NCBI RefSeq assembly: GCF_020882245.1
Contig: NC_083599.1
Coordinates: 9,176,001-9,240,000, forward strand
Direction: 5' to 3'
Length of the DNA stretch: 64,000 bases
Source of the DNA: Rhopalosiphum padi
Taxonomy: Eukaryota; Arthropoda; Insecta; Hemiptera; Aphididae
Part shown: positions 37,679 through 50,220 of the stretch, one piece after another
Position numbering within the stretch: position 1 is the first letter of the stretch
Layout: each line of letters begins with the position of its first letter
Program-made: the position numbers and the translations under genes
Notes under the pieces: model-generated
The model's input: the letters and a program-made list of their open reading frames with translations, nothing else
What the model was told of the DNA's origin: nothing
Database searches by the model: none

Positions 37679-39440
37679 TACCACCTAAGATTTTTTGTAC
37701 TTTTCATATTTAATACTAGGCACAGAGTAAAGATATGGTTTCCATAACAGTACACAAAATAATATGTATGTAAGATGTAACAGAAATATAACTTTATTAT
37801 ATTAGCTAAGTACCTTAGAGTTATGTATTAATATTTATTAGAAATATAATTTTATGTTACTGTTAAGGACCTATATCCGATTTACTTTTAATACATAGGA
37901 ATGTTCAACAGGAACGCTTTTGTTGATTACCTATGTATAACTAAGCACGAATACGTAACGATTATACACCATATATTTCAAATCTTAATATAAATAAATA
38001 TCAAATTATAGTTGACATTATACTTATATAGGTGGACATGTATATATATTTACAAAACATAACTTTTTATCGCTAAATAGTCTATATTGCAGTAAATTAA
38101 TTATGTCATAATAATGGTAAAAATGAATGACTTAATTTTGGCTATTTGATTCAAATATAGTTTGGTCATACATATTCACCATATTGTTATGCACTATTTA
38201 ACAAAAAATGTAGGTATGTATTTTAACTAGTTTTGAGTGCTCTGGCACATTTTTACTGCAATATATAGCCAACTCGACGAGTAAATGGGATAAATAACCA
38301 ATGGATAATTTACTAAACAAATAAAATAATAGATAATATATAATATGAAAATAATAATGATTTTTATTATTTTTAAAAACAACTTTCTAACCAATTGCAA
38401 ATAATAATGAAATCAAATTTTACAAAACCTTCATTTTAACTGTTAATAGTTTTATACTAATAAGGTATTTTAATATTATATTATTAGTCATTATTATTAG
38501 TGTTAAAAATAGTGAATGAGAAAATGCATGATAATCTATAGATTGTTGCAGCCGAACTTAAGGTTGTACGTCATGCTAATTTTGTACAAAGAAAAAACTA
38601 GTCGTAATTTCAAAAAGGTTAAAAAAACATTGGAAATAGAATATTTCATTCCTCCCCTACGTTAATAAACTTAATACTTGAATTGTAATAAAATTGATTA
38701 TACTAATCGTTAATATTTACAACAAATACAATTAAAAAAAAATTTTCATTTTTAAAATTAGTAAATTTGTAAAATATGACATATACATACAATAGAATAC
38801 ATATTTGTACAGTTACACCGACCGAGTTGTCGACAGGAACCGAATAACGATGGTTTTATACCCGCCTTCGGACACACGAAGTTAGTATTATATATATATA
38901 TATTATATAATAAAATAAATTCTTTGCCTGCTCGGTATTGGTCGTATATTGTATCGGTCAATGTGACAAGATAATCCCACTACGACTACGTGGTCCCTCT
39001 ACAAAGTGTTAAGATTATTTTAATGTGTACCTATATAATAATGTGCACGTTATGCGATAGTAAGACGAATTCTATAAATGTGGTGTCAAATACGATGTAC
39101 ATCGTGTAGGTACCTACTTTTAAACGACTTCAAAATAAAATAATAAACAGTTGATTAAAAACTACTAAAAAAGTATAATTATTATGTAATTGAAATAAAA
39201 AAAGTTGTGATGATTTTGTAATATAAATAAATAAAATTTAAAATGTTATTATAGAATATAATAATATTCATTATTTGTGTTATATTTTATGTAAAATGTT
39301 TTACGGAACTATGTCCAACGACAAATAATGCAATTACAAACGCTATACATTATATAAGCCGATTTTCAGAGAATAAGTAAACAATACAATAATTATTATA
39401 ATAATAATTAACAGATAAATAATGAAGACATGATACTTAC
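37679..39440. other. AT-rich part of block A2, no gene found
   Basis: Matches A1 in patches, including the conserved GC-richer stretch at 38805-38890. No exon could be supported; the minus frame at 38758-38961 rests on that patch only. Confidence 0.4.
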
Positions 39441-39690
39441 AAAATCCAGTAGTAGACGTAAAGACTGGACAATTAGGTATGTATAAAGGATGAGAAGTGA
39501 ACAGGTTTGTGTATAATTCTCGTGACGTCTGGACGCTTGAAATTTCCAGAAAAGAGTGTTTTCGTATGGCGGGCGTATGATGGATCAGTCGTTGCTCCTC
39601 GTTTACCTGTAGCTCTGCCATGTGGCCAATTTTGTTACTACGAAGCGGCATCATTCTGGACGGCGGTGCGGATCCAGGTAGGGATGACAC
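39441..39690 (-). CDS. Possible first exon, unknown protein (copy A2)
   Basis: The minus-strand frame starts at 39690 (or better at the double Met, 39654: MMPLRSNKIGHMAEL). It stays open to a strong donor (exon end GGATTTT, then GTAAGTATC) at 39441/39440. The composition (ending SHPLYIPNCPVFTSTTGF) looks coding, and the same region is conserved but frameshifted in A1. It is GC-richer than its flanks. Splicing straight to the protease exon at 36.08 kb would not keep frame, so another exon or another gene would be needed. Product not recognised. Confidence 0.35.
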
Positions 39691-39789
39691 AAGTGGGCAA
39701 ATTTACATACTTTATAACCCAAGGGAAAAAAATATTAAATTTTTTTACCATAAATTAGAAATCAAATCTATTCTACTCAATCACGGATA

Positions 39790-40795
39790 TCCATAATTTG
39801 GCCAAAAGACCATTCTCATTTTTGTAAGAACTTAAATTTATATTAAGAGGACACCGCCCCCGCTTGTATTATCTCCCGGGCCGGCACTAGGTTTTGTGAA
39901 GCTCTAGGCAAAATATTCCTTAAGCCTCAAAAAAAGCTTTTATAAATCAACGGTCAAAAACAAAAAGATACATTTTAGTATTTTACTATAAATTCATAAA
40001 ATGATCTTTGTTGTAGATGTTAAACGTTTTTTTTTTCTCATCGCTATACCTAGGTACATTATAATGTTATTATAATCATTTAACTTATATACAAATTTTG
40101 TTTTTATAATTTAATATAATTTATAATAATTATAATTATAATTATTTATAAGTAAGTACAATAAAAATAATTTGCTACACTGAAATTTTAATTATTGGAA
40201 TAAACAGTGGCTATTGATTAAGTAGGTACACTACAAATTTTTGTGCACTACGAAATCACAAATGTGTTGTATGGAAAAAAAAATATGGACCTATTTCTTT
40301 ATAATAATCAAGCTGTAATATTTTTCCTAATAATTTATAAAGCTATATTGCTTAATAGTAAAATTAATTTAACTTAATTATATAACTAAATAAACTTGTT
40401 AAAATTATTTTGATAAGAGGCCAACAACAGGACAAAATCGACTGTAAAAACATGTTAAATAAATGAAGATGAACATGTAAAAACGGTAAAAGAAAACGTT
40501 CAAATAAAATATTTACAGATGTATAACAACTACCATAGTATTAAATATGTATATCTATTATTCTATTATAATTTATAATGTAATATATATTAATTCATTA
40601 TAGTAGGTAATGACCTCTACTTACGTATTTTTGACAATCAATCTATAAAAAAATGAAACCGTGTATATTTTTTTCACTCGTGTGTTTATCGATAGAGGCA
40701 AATATTGGGCAAAACCAATGAATATCAAATAATCACTCAAAAGTCAAAATATCGTAAAAAACCAACTAGTGAACCCACAGATAATGTTCTTACCT
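39790..40795. mobile_element. ~1-kb insertion specific to A2
   Basis: Absent from A1 between its ACTTTATCATGGATA and ATAATATAGGCC landmarks (26380-26400). The left part contains the GC-rich phrase CCCGGGCCGGCACTAGG followed by GAAGCTCTAGGC. Termini and target duplication cannot be read with confidence. Confidence 0.45.
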
Positions 40796-41313
40796 TAAAG
40801 TATAATAATATATAGGTCAATTCACTCTAAACTAAAAGCACACTATTGAAACGAACGAACGAAAATGTACTATGTCGTACGTGTGTAAGACACGATGACA
40901 ATACATGTGGGTATGACGTTCTCTTAATATTTTTATTTTTATATTTCTTATTTAATTTCAAGGTCAATACATTATATTTTAATACAATAAAATAAATAAT
41001 CGATAGATTAGTCCAATAGGTCCAATAATGCTACAGCAAAAAATGTACGTCCCAGCATATAAACATTATTTTCTTTCACAGTTTATACAAATTATAGACA
41101 TTTTAAGTATTATTATTATTATTGCTATCGTCGTTATAGGATACCAGGATGGCAGGGTACCTACGTATTATATTTATTAATTAATACTTATTATGCTGTG
41201 CGTATATTATTTTAGTTTTTGTATTTTTATCATTTTAGTTAAGGTACTGAAGTCTGAAATCAAAGTACCTACGTATTTTCGAGCATTATAATATTATGGT
41301 CGTCTGAAATTTT

Positions 41314-42148
41314 GGGTCGCTGTAAATTGCGTCCCGTTTCAAATTTTTATGTAAATTGTGGCCCGGGTATATTTTATACATACGTAAATTGCGGCCCGGG
41401 TATATTTTTATATATTTGCCTATCTAAATTTTTATTATTGTTATATAAATTACGTTTAAGGGTTACAAAATCAATATTTTCCTTCCCATTTTTTAGACTT
41501 AGGACTGGCCATATTAATTGTATTAATATTGGTATAGTTAAAAATATCAACGGCTTTTCTTTTTAAAGTATTATTAAGTTCCTGACGATTTATAATTTGT
41601 TCCGAAAGTTGTGGATGGTTATGATCTTTAAAGCTATCTATACATATATTATTATTATTAAATTTTAAAAAACACTTACAACTTACAAGTTTTAACTGTA
41701 CAACACCAACGTTGAATATCGTTATTCAGAAGATTTTGAAAACGAAATTTGAAACCATCAACTATTTTTAACGTTTTATTTTTTCGCTTTTCATAACTTC
41801 CATTGTTATTAAATTAAAAAAAAAATACAAATATTAATTTACCAAATACTAAATTACAAATACTGTAAATACTGTAGACCAATGTAAAAACTCGTGCAAA
41901 GATTTTCGATCAAATGCACACTGGCTGCTAATAATATTTATTATATAAGTGAGCGTATTATTTCCTTATCGATCAATATTAAAGATAATATAATCGGCCG
42001 AATGGAAATCGGAATATCCCGGACGCAATTTACGTACATTTAAAAAATACCCAGGCCGCAATTTACGTATGTATAAAATATACTCGGGCCGCAATTTACA
42101 CAGTATATAACTATGACCTTTTTTGCGGGACGCAATTTACCGACTCCA
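41314..42148. mobile_element. 835-bp phrase-array TIR element (GTAAATTGCGGCCCGGG family)
   Basis: The left end has three direct phrases (GTAAATTGCGTCCCG, GTAAATTGTGGCCCGGG, GTAAATTGCGGCCCGGG). The right end has four inverted phrases (CCCGGACGCAATTTAC, CCAGGCCGCAATTTAC, CTCGGGCCGCAATTTAC, GCGGGACGCAATTTAC). Candidate imperfect target duplication is GAAATTTT (41306-41313) and GAAAATTTT (42149-42157). The interior has TTAGACTTAGGACT, shared almost exactly with the 538-bp element at 29.3 kb, and no frame of note. The 84-codon frame starting at 41312 is just the array being read through. Confidence 0.75.
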
Positions 42149-42157
42149 GAAAATTTT

Positions 42158-44526
42158 ATCCTGTACAAATTAGTTATTTCTTAGTATGTCCCATATAACC
42201 TATAGAGTCAGGGCCTGCCGATCACTTGTCATAATTATTGACTTTTGGGTTCGAAATTGAGATTATCAAATTGTCCATGAAAGTGTTTTATTGTAAAACT
42301 ACAATATGTTATTATAGGACAGTATTTCCCAACATTTTTGTAATGGCAACTCTCAAAACCAATTAGTGGAAGATCGAATTTATTTTTTTTGGTTATAATT
42401 AAAAATGTAATAACCAGAGACATTTGAAATGTTCACTAAAATAATTATTGAAACAATTAGTATAGATACGATATAATTTTCAAAATATTTTATACATTTT
42501 TATTGTACTTAAAATATTCGATTTTTTAAAATTATTTTCGATTTTTACACGTATAATAAAACATTTTAGTTGTTGAGTAAAAAAAAAAATCTTAGGTAAT
42601 ACCAGTTTTCTAATGAGTGTTTTTAACGGTCTTTAACAGAGACCTTTCTTGTCATTATACATATATTATTATTTACTTGACAGTTTACACTTTGACAATT
42701 TAAAAATATTTATTAAAAAGGCAATATGTAGAAATATAAATATAAAATAAAATATTCTTCATAATAATATAGATTAAAAGTACATTTCAACTCAGAATTA
42801 TTATTTTTTTATTCAATGGTAATAGCGGTTTAACATCTAATTAATATTTAACACATTATCAGCTATTAGTCAACAATCATTATCGTGACCTATTCAATAA
42901 CAAGATATACTAACGAAACACAGCCGATTAAAGCCCAAGGTCCATTTTTAACTATATATTTTATGACTAATTTTAACAAAATTTGTATGTGTAAACAATG
43001 AATCATTATGCTATCTCAATCGTTATTTAAGTGTGGCATCTGTATAGTTGACATTTTAGACTATTGTACTATTTAAATAATATATCAGTCTGATAAATAA
43101 TTTAATTGATTATTAAATTAATTGCTATGGATATTAACGTTATTTATATTATTATATTATTATAATATATTATACAGAAAAAAAAATAGTTTGGACTATC
43201 TATGATACGATACTCAACGGTCGCCGGTACAAAGTACAGGCACCACAGCGACCGGTCTAAGCCTTACCAACTACCACCGCGGGCAACGACGACACGAAAC
43301 CGTCGACTCTCTACATCCTACACGAGCAATTGATTTTAATGGACTTTAACGACCGATATCATATTATTCCATTTCTGGCACAATAATATTATTCTCTATG
43401 GCAGTGTCGTCTGACTTTCATGTTATGATGACCCAGAGGCCAAAAAGCCATATAAATTTAATCTGTTACATAGCCACCCTCCCAACTCTGAAATCTAAAT
43501 ATTGAATTTGCTGGTTCGAAATTCTAATCCGTTATTGGTGTGGACATTTATGAAATGCACGTGTTCTTTTTTTACAAAAAAAAAAATTCAATTTGGAGTA
43601 AAGAAGATGATTGTACGTTACAACAATCGAATGACACGTGATACAATGTCAAAGATCGACAAAAGTGAAAAGGGTATTAATTTGTGTGACAACTACAAAG
43701 TATAATTGTCATATAGACTAAGAGTAGTAGATATTCTGTTTATCGGTAATCCGGCAAATACAACTATATAAAACACACATGCAATTATGCAAAAAATGAC
43801 TAAAAATTCTGTTTATAATTTGGCACTTATGCACTATAAATATAAATTAAAACAATATTGATAGTAGCGCAACCGAAATAATTAAACAAATCAAAAATAA
43901 CATAACTATCTTTAATTTAATTAAAGAATTATTATGTACACCATACGACATACATGCAATTATGGTATATTTATTATTTTATAATACATATTAATTATTA
44001 GGTACTTACCGATACATATAAAAAAATATTCTACACTCAGTGATATGTTTAGAAAGTAGTAATACTATTACTTTTTATAAGAAAGTTACCACTAATATAG
44101 TAATATGGCATATTATAATCAGGTATAAATTCGTGATGATTCTATGATAAATAATAATACTTGTGGAGAAAAAGTATTGCAAGGAGTCAGGAAACATCCA
44201 AAACGAATTTTTAGCAGTCCATATTATCAAGCTTATTATATTTTATTTCGTTCTTCAGTTATACCTATATACATAATAATACTAATAAATCAATTGCATA
44301 AGAATTGTTTGTACACATTAATTTTTAATATATACTTATGACCTATGTGGAGTATTTAACCACATAAAAATTACAATTATATGAAAATTAAAAATGTTTA
44401 AGAGTTTATCAACCAAGTACCTATTTGCATGTATACATTTTTTCTGAAAATGTTGATTGTTATAGATGAGTACTAATTTCCTATTTATGTCGTCATAAAT
44501 ATAGGTGTAGATAATTTGTTATGTTG
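42158..44526. other. Intergenic, GC-rich patch at 43.2-43.4 kb
   Basis: AT-rich without recognised genes. About 43200-43350 is CpG-rich (ACGGTCGCCGGTACAAAG, CACCGCGGGCAACGACGAC) and might be a promoter or old repeat, but no exon is attached to it. Confidence 0.35.
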
Positions 44527-45286
44527 TTTAATATTATATAATGGAACTATTAAAAAAATGTAGTTATTGTAAAACGTTGCATTACTGCTAATATATGTGA
44601 TGTCGATAAGCTCAATTTGTAAATAATGAAAATAAGTAATTTGAATATGTAAGTTAATCGTTTAAAAAAATAGACAAAATTAACTTGTGGAAGGTGGGTA
44701 TTTGATGCTAATATCCTCAACATGTGCAACTTACAACGTACAAATTTCAAGTCAATGAACTTAATTTTTATATGAAATTTTAAAGGAATAGTTTGCCATT
44801 TGAAATTCAAAAGTTGATAGTGGTTTCACTATTAAATATAAAATTTGAAAAAAATAAAAATGTCATATAATTTCAGAAAAACATAAACTAAAAATTTTGA
44901 AAAAAAACACAGATTTTTAGTGTGGTACAATAATAAAAGAATCATCCTGTATAAGCTTCTATAGAAAAAAAACGTGATACTATTCGCAAAAAAAAAAATT
45001 TTATTTCAGTATAACCGAGTAGATTTTTAACTATTATTATACAATTTTGTTGCTGGGTCAAAACTGAATACAAGATTCCACAGACCTACATACTATATCG
45101 TATATTTGTTAACAAATTTAAAAAAAAATACATAGACAAAACTCTGTTTAGTAATTAGTATTGAGTTATTGAGTATTTACATAAGTATATTTAAAAATGT
45201 ATTTATTTTCAATTATAAAAATCAATAGTTTATATTCTACATGTTTACCAAACTTTAATCGGTAATTACTAAAGTAATAATATTTT

Positions 45287-45676
45287 TTTTTTTTTTTTTT
45301 TTTTTAAATACTATATATTTTTTTTATTGAAAAATGAAATATTTACAATCTGTGTTTAACATCACAATAAGTAAATTTGATAATTTATGTACATTTTTAA
45401 CTTGAATAACTTGAAGAGGGAGGCCAACCAGTGATGGAACCCAACGTGGCAACGTGAATATATTTTAGATTAACAAATCTCTGCAATATTTTCTTTTGAG
45501 CCTATGGATGGGATTTATGGGTTGAGTAGATGAGAATTGTGATACTAACGGGTTAGCATGGGAAGGTAGTTTGAAGTAGAAGGATCTGTAGTGTTTGGTG
45601 GCTAGTTGGTCAACTGACTCAATTTTTAGGTCGGAGTGCAGTGAAGAGTTGGAAACAAACCAAGGAGCAGACGTTA
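45287..45676 (-). mobile_element. 5'-truncated jockey-type LINE insertion
   Basis: A long T-run at the left (minus-strand poly-A tail) and flanking TAATAATATTTT duplications at 45275-45286 and 45677-45688. B1 keeps the single-copy empty site near 28861-28875. The 3' end of the reverse-transcriptase gene is inside. Heavily 5'-truncated, as expected from target-primed reverse transcription. Confidence 0.88.
45465..45668 (-). pseudogene. Jockey-clade reverse transcriptase, C-terminal 67 residues
   Basis: Reads APWFVSNSSLHSDLKIESV, then YFKLPSHANPL, then RLKRKYCRDLLI and a stop. The PW-(Y/F)-V-x-N-x-x-(L/I)-H-x-D-L stretch is the usual C-terminal signature of jockey-like ORF2 proteins. Everything upstream is missing. 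Confidence 0.85.
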
Positions 45677-46689
45677 TAATAATATTTTAAGAATATATTA
45701 AAAATCGAGAATATTTAAAAAATTATATTTTAAACAATAAATATATTCCTATACTTTTGATATTTTTATGCAAAATTATATATAGGTATTTTTAATTAGA
45801 AATACTCGTATTATTTATTACCCATAATAGTTCATAAATATAAATTAAAATAGCTTATAAATAATAATACATTTTTAAATACTGTTTAAAGCTAATATTA
45901 TCTACTAATTTTTGTATCAAAAGAAATATAATTGTCCAATGTACGACAATATGTCTATATTCGTATATTATGAATAATCGCGTCACATACTCACACGATT
46001 AAACCGACTAATTTCCTATTACAATTTAACAATGTATGTGATGTTTGTTTAGACATAATTAGTTAATTTTATCTTTAACCTTGTCCCTTGAACAAACTAT
46101 GGTCGGATTGAAAAAAATCATTCTTATAAAGGTTAAAATATTATTTTTATTCAATATTAGTTTCAAAATACAAACTATTGTTCAAATTATACAACCGGAG
46201 TCGAAACATTAAATATTGTTTCTCTGAATCCATTATATTTATAAATACATAATAAGTACTGAATTATAATTTTTATAGTTAATCATTCTGTAGATTTTTT
46301 TGTCAAATAAAATTAATAGTTATTTACTTATGTCTTATATCTATTTACTACTTATATTCATGAGACACAGAAATTTTTGTATAATTAAATGTATATGATT
46401 GTTAAACATTGATAAAAGTTAATATTGTGTACTGTACGTCTGTACTACTGTCTACTTATTATTGTATCGAATAAAATATAATTTTCGAATAGACGGCATT
46501 AACCATATTATAAAGAACTGCGTAGAACACAAAAAACCAATATTAAATATAAGACATTTGATCTTTTTAATTTCATTTTCATTATGACGTGTTGATTAGA
46601 AAATTTTTACATGGTAAAAAATACCGAATAAATGAATATAAGGTTCCTCATATTATGCTTACTTATTACTGGAATTAAGATACAAAATA

Positions 46690-48165
46690 CCTATTTAATT
46701 TAATTAGTGTTTGTTTAACAATAAACTATAAGTAAAATAATAAGGGGTTTCCATTAAATCAATATAAATAAAATTTTGCGGAAAAAGCTAGGAATGAAGT
46801 TTTTTCCTATATACAGGATACATCCGAATTGCATGCCAAAACAAATAAACATAAATTGGATGCTATCCCTTATAGGGGTTTGTTTGAATCGGATCTTGGA
46901 ATAAAAATTCAAGGGTAACGCGTCCTCCACAAAAAACCTAACGAAGAACCCAGGAAAAAAAATCCGTGGATATATCATATTATTCACAAACACATGAAAA
47001 TTATTGAATACATATTTTTAAACGCTAATTTCAACATTTATTTATAATTTATTAAAAACATACAGATTTTATACAAATATAGTATAGACATATACAAATG
47101 TTTTTGAATGATGGTGATGGTCATATAATGGGCTCACACTTAATATATTATAAAGGTTTAACATTATATGTAGTATATTATCAAGGTATACACTACCTAC
47201 ACTTAACACTTAAATAGGTAACATTTGAAGTTTTTATATTCTATATAGTATTGTCAAAATATTAGGTAACCGTAATTAGGTAAACGATTTGTTTTCCTAA
47301 GATTTTTATTCCAAATACTGTCTTTTTTTTATATAATATTTCGTTTTTTCGATCGGTTAATGAAGTTAATGAGTGGTTATAGTTATAATACACATATAAT
47401 TTCGGTCTTCGTATGTAGACAATTCATAAATATTCATAGGTAAGGGCGAACGCAGGGTGGACGTCTCTAAGAGGACTTAGAATAACTTAATTTAGCAGGT
47501 AAAGTTGTTAATGAATTTGGGAAAAATAAAATAAAATTGCAATTTGTGTTCAACTTGTTACTATAATTGTAAACTATAATATATTATATATACAAGTATT
47601 TAGATACTTGTATTTAAATAATTAAATACTTTTTGAAGTATTTTTATGATATTCTAAATACAATTTTTAAAAGTACTTTTTTTAACAAAATATTGTGAGG
47701 ATACAATTATTTTGTTATTATTCACATCATCATTATATTTTTTCTTTATTATAATTATAATGAATTATACGTTTCGTCAGCGTTGCACTTTTGTGGTCTC
47801 GGGTCACAGAACACAAGATCTCCGATAAAGCAGGTATAAATACCGACGGACCAACCTACCATCTATAGAAATATTTTTCCAAAATCATAGTAATATGACT
47901 AAGTAAATTAAGTCCGACATAATTTGTGTTCATTCTGAATGGTGGTCGTAATAACCGCACATTTTACACCGTTTAATACTGCACACATTTATTATATTGT
48001 TAAAAAGGAAAATTTGAAAGTTCGATAGTTCAAAACCACACACATTTGATTCACAGTTAAAAATTAAACAGCATAATCATAAAATTATTTTTCATTTGGA
48101 AAAGTAGCCATAATCTCAACAAACGCCTTAGGAATCAAACGTGGCAAATCAGTTTGAACAGTTTA
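46690..48165. other. Unique-to-B2 intergenic DNA, no gene found
   Basis: Contains an imperfect hairpin near 46810-46875 (GGATACATCCGAATT against GATAGCATCCAATTT inverted) and the repeat shared with 33.5 kb at 47590-47960. The 79-codon minus frame at 46754-46993 is not recognised and looks like chance. Confidence 0.4.
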
Positions 48166-48770
48166 ATTAACTAATTGGTTTCGTAAGATCCTTATTTAGT
48201 CTAGTTAGGTCCGGGTGATTTTCAGGTATAGTATACAGTATACTAGTTGGGACCCACAATTTTTCAGGTACCACACTAGTCGAGTCCTTGGAAAAAGCAT
48301 TTCTCTTTTTATTTTTACAGAATTTGGACTGTTAGAAATCTATAAATTAAAACACAGAAATGATAAAAATGATTTTTAAGTTTCTAATTTATAGTAAATA
48401 ATTATAAAATGGTATAAGTACATGTTTTTATATACATATTTCTCAATAATTCCATTTTTCTTACATATTTCGACAATTAGTTCATTTACGATTTATTAAT
48501 AATTATTAATTATATACGATTGCATTTTTCAATACAGATAATTTTCCATGTTTCCAAAAATACAAAATAGTAACAAAACAATACCAATTATTGAACTTAA
48601 TCTACGGTCGATTAACTTACTCCATCAGATACAGTCAAAATCCAATACTGCCCAATAACATCAGTGGAAGTCGAAAGATCATTTAGTCGTATACGACGTT
48701 ACAAGGCAATTATACGACCAAATCGAAGATATTTTAAATTTGAATATTTAAAAACGATGTTATCATAAAT
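48166..48770 (+). mobile_element. hAT relic with a GTCC phrase-array left end
   Basis: 48170-48300 carries TAGTTAGGTCCGGGTG, TAGTTGGGACCC and TAGTCGAGTCCTTGG spaced as in the left end of the 538-bp element at 29290, with flanking sequence such as TTTTTACAG conserved. Some 300 bp on lies a hAT transposase C-terminus (48616-48768). The right terminus could not be found. The linkage of array end and transposase remnant is the key point. Confidence 0.6.
48616..48768 (+). pseudogene. hAT transposase dimerisation-domain remnant
   Basis: 50 residues ending in a stop, containing CPITSVEVERSFSRIRRYK and ending RRYFKFEYLKTMLS. The TSVEVERSFS core is the conserved hAT C-terminal dimerisation motif. A TAA lies just upstream in frame, so the rest of the protein is lost or frameshifted. 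Confidence 0.85.
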
Positions 48771-49929
48771 TGTAATCAAGATAATTTTTATTTATTTTAT
48801 TTATATTTACCATTTTTTTTTTCTAATAATTTTATTTTAGATATAATTTGTTTCATTAGAAACTCATATAGTCATATGGATATATTATATAATTAAATAA
48901 TAATAAATAAATCATATTAGTAAGATACATATTTTGAAGTTTTTGAAGTTTTTAGCACATATTTTGGTAGTATAAATACATATTTTGGTTTCATAAATAC
49001 ATATAAATCTGAGCGACTGAGCCCTACTAATGAGTATATAAAACAAACATTAAAAAAAGATAATAGCCAATAATCATAAAAAAATATGTCAAGAAAACTT
49101 TGTATGTTTCGGAATGAAAAAATTTTAAAAATTTTAATTTGTACTTTTTTTCCTACCATCCATCAGCTCCTTATACTATGCAAAATTCTTACTTATTATC
49201 AAATACAATACATTTAGAACCAAATTAATTTGTAATATACGAGTAATTCATATAGTCTTTAACAAAATAATTTATATGTATAAATAAATTAGACCCATAC
49301 CTACTCTGTATACAGATAGCGTACTAGTCCAGTACTGGTCTATTAGACAACTGGACAAATACACATACAAATTACAATGCAATAAGCTTTAAAAAAAATA
49401 TTGAATTCAATATTTAACAATCCAATAGCCTATGGTACTATGTTAATGAATACCGAAGAGTCAATTTTAGGATATCAAGTATAAATATTAACATAAACCT
49501 AATTGATAATCAGGGCCTGTTTTTATACGATTGACATTTGGTTTCTACGATCATAAATCTTACGTTTTATATCTGGGGGCTTCAGAGAATTTGTTTGAGA
49601 GTCTTAGTTTTCATTGTTTTTTAGTATTTCCATAATCAATACAGTGCATTTTATATAATTTACTAGGTATTATTTCTTACATTATTTCTTACGTACCTAA
49701 TTATTTTATTTATATAAATTTACCCTTAATTATTTTTCTTTTAATAGCTATGATATACCTAGCTTATAATATAAATATTTTAAATTTTATTAACAAAAAT
49801 ATATATTACATGTTCATATTCATGAAGCTTAAGTTTTCTTTGTCAACAAATTACAATAAAAGAAAATAATTTACAAATATGACATTTTTAAATGTCGCCA
49901 GATGACCACCAGTTACAACTTTTTGTATG

Positions 49930-50220
49930 GATACAGTGAGGCTCTATCACGGAATAGATTAAATAGAATTAATCTATTCTGTGGCTCTATTAAAGAGCCC
50001 TAGATCGTAGATACAGTACGCCGTGGCTCCATCCATATAGTATATGATCTAAAGTGTAGAGCATATGAAACCAAGATCTATAAAGAAATAAAGATATATA
50101 GATACATAGATCTTGATATGAAACATGCATTCTGATTCTGAACACGGATATAAAAGTTCTTTTATCCGTGATTCTGAATGGTTACCACGATTAAAGATAG
50201 TATCTTTAATCGTGATGATT
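49930..50220. repeat. Cluster of tandem palindromes
   Basis: Four hairpins in under 300 bp. (1) 49953-49977, arms GAATAGATTAA and TTAATCTATTC. (2) A larger one around 50060-50130, with arms including AAGATCTAT and ATAGATCTT. (3) 50143-50170, CACGGATA..AAAAG against CTTTTATCCGTG with a two-base bulge. (4) 50186-50214, perfect 14-bp arms CACGATTAAAGATA and TATCTTTAATCGTG around one G. Hairpins 3 and 4 both end in CACG/CGTG and have ATTCTGAA nearby. The region might be a degenerate foldback element or a source of structured RNA; the frames on both strands are palindrome artefacts. Confidence 0.75.

Larger units (their letters stand above)
34807..41045. repeat. Duplicated block A, copy A2
   Basis: Second copy of the block at 11811-26683, same orientation, holding the open protease frame. 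It has its own insertions (about 37156-37678 and 39790-40795) and provides the empty sites that prove the 9.6-kb and 773-bp insertions in A1. A microsatellite of AAC/AAT units lies at about 35013-35050. Confidence 0.85.

Noticed and set aside
35220..39690. Splicing the exon ending at 39441 directly to the protease exon
   Set aside because: The exon leaves one base over and the acceptor at the protease needs two, so the frame would not be kept.
41312..41566. 84-codon plus frame with repeated NCGPGIF-like units
   Set aside because: It is the terminal phrase array of the 835-bp element read as protein.
44550..44810. 86-codon minus frame conserved in position with B1
   Set aside because: Conservation is that of the whole non-coding block; B1 has disruptions and the composition is not coding-like.
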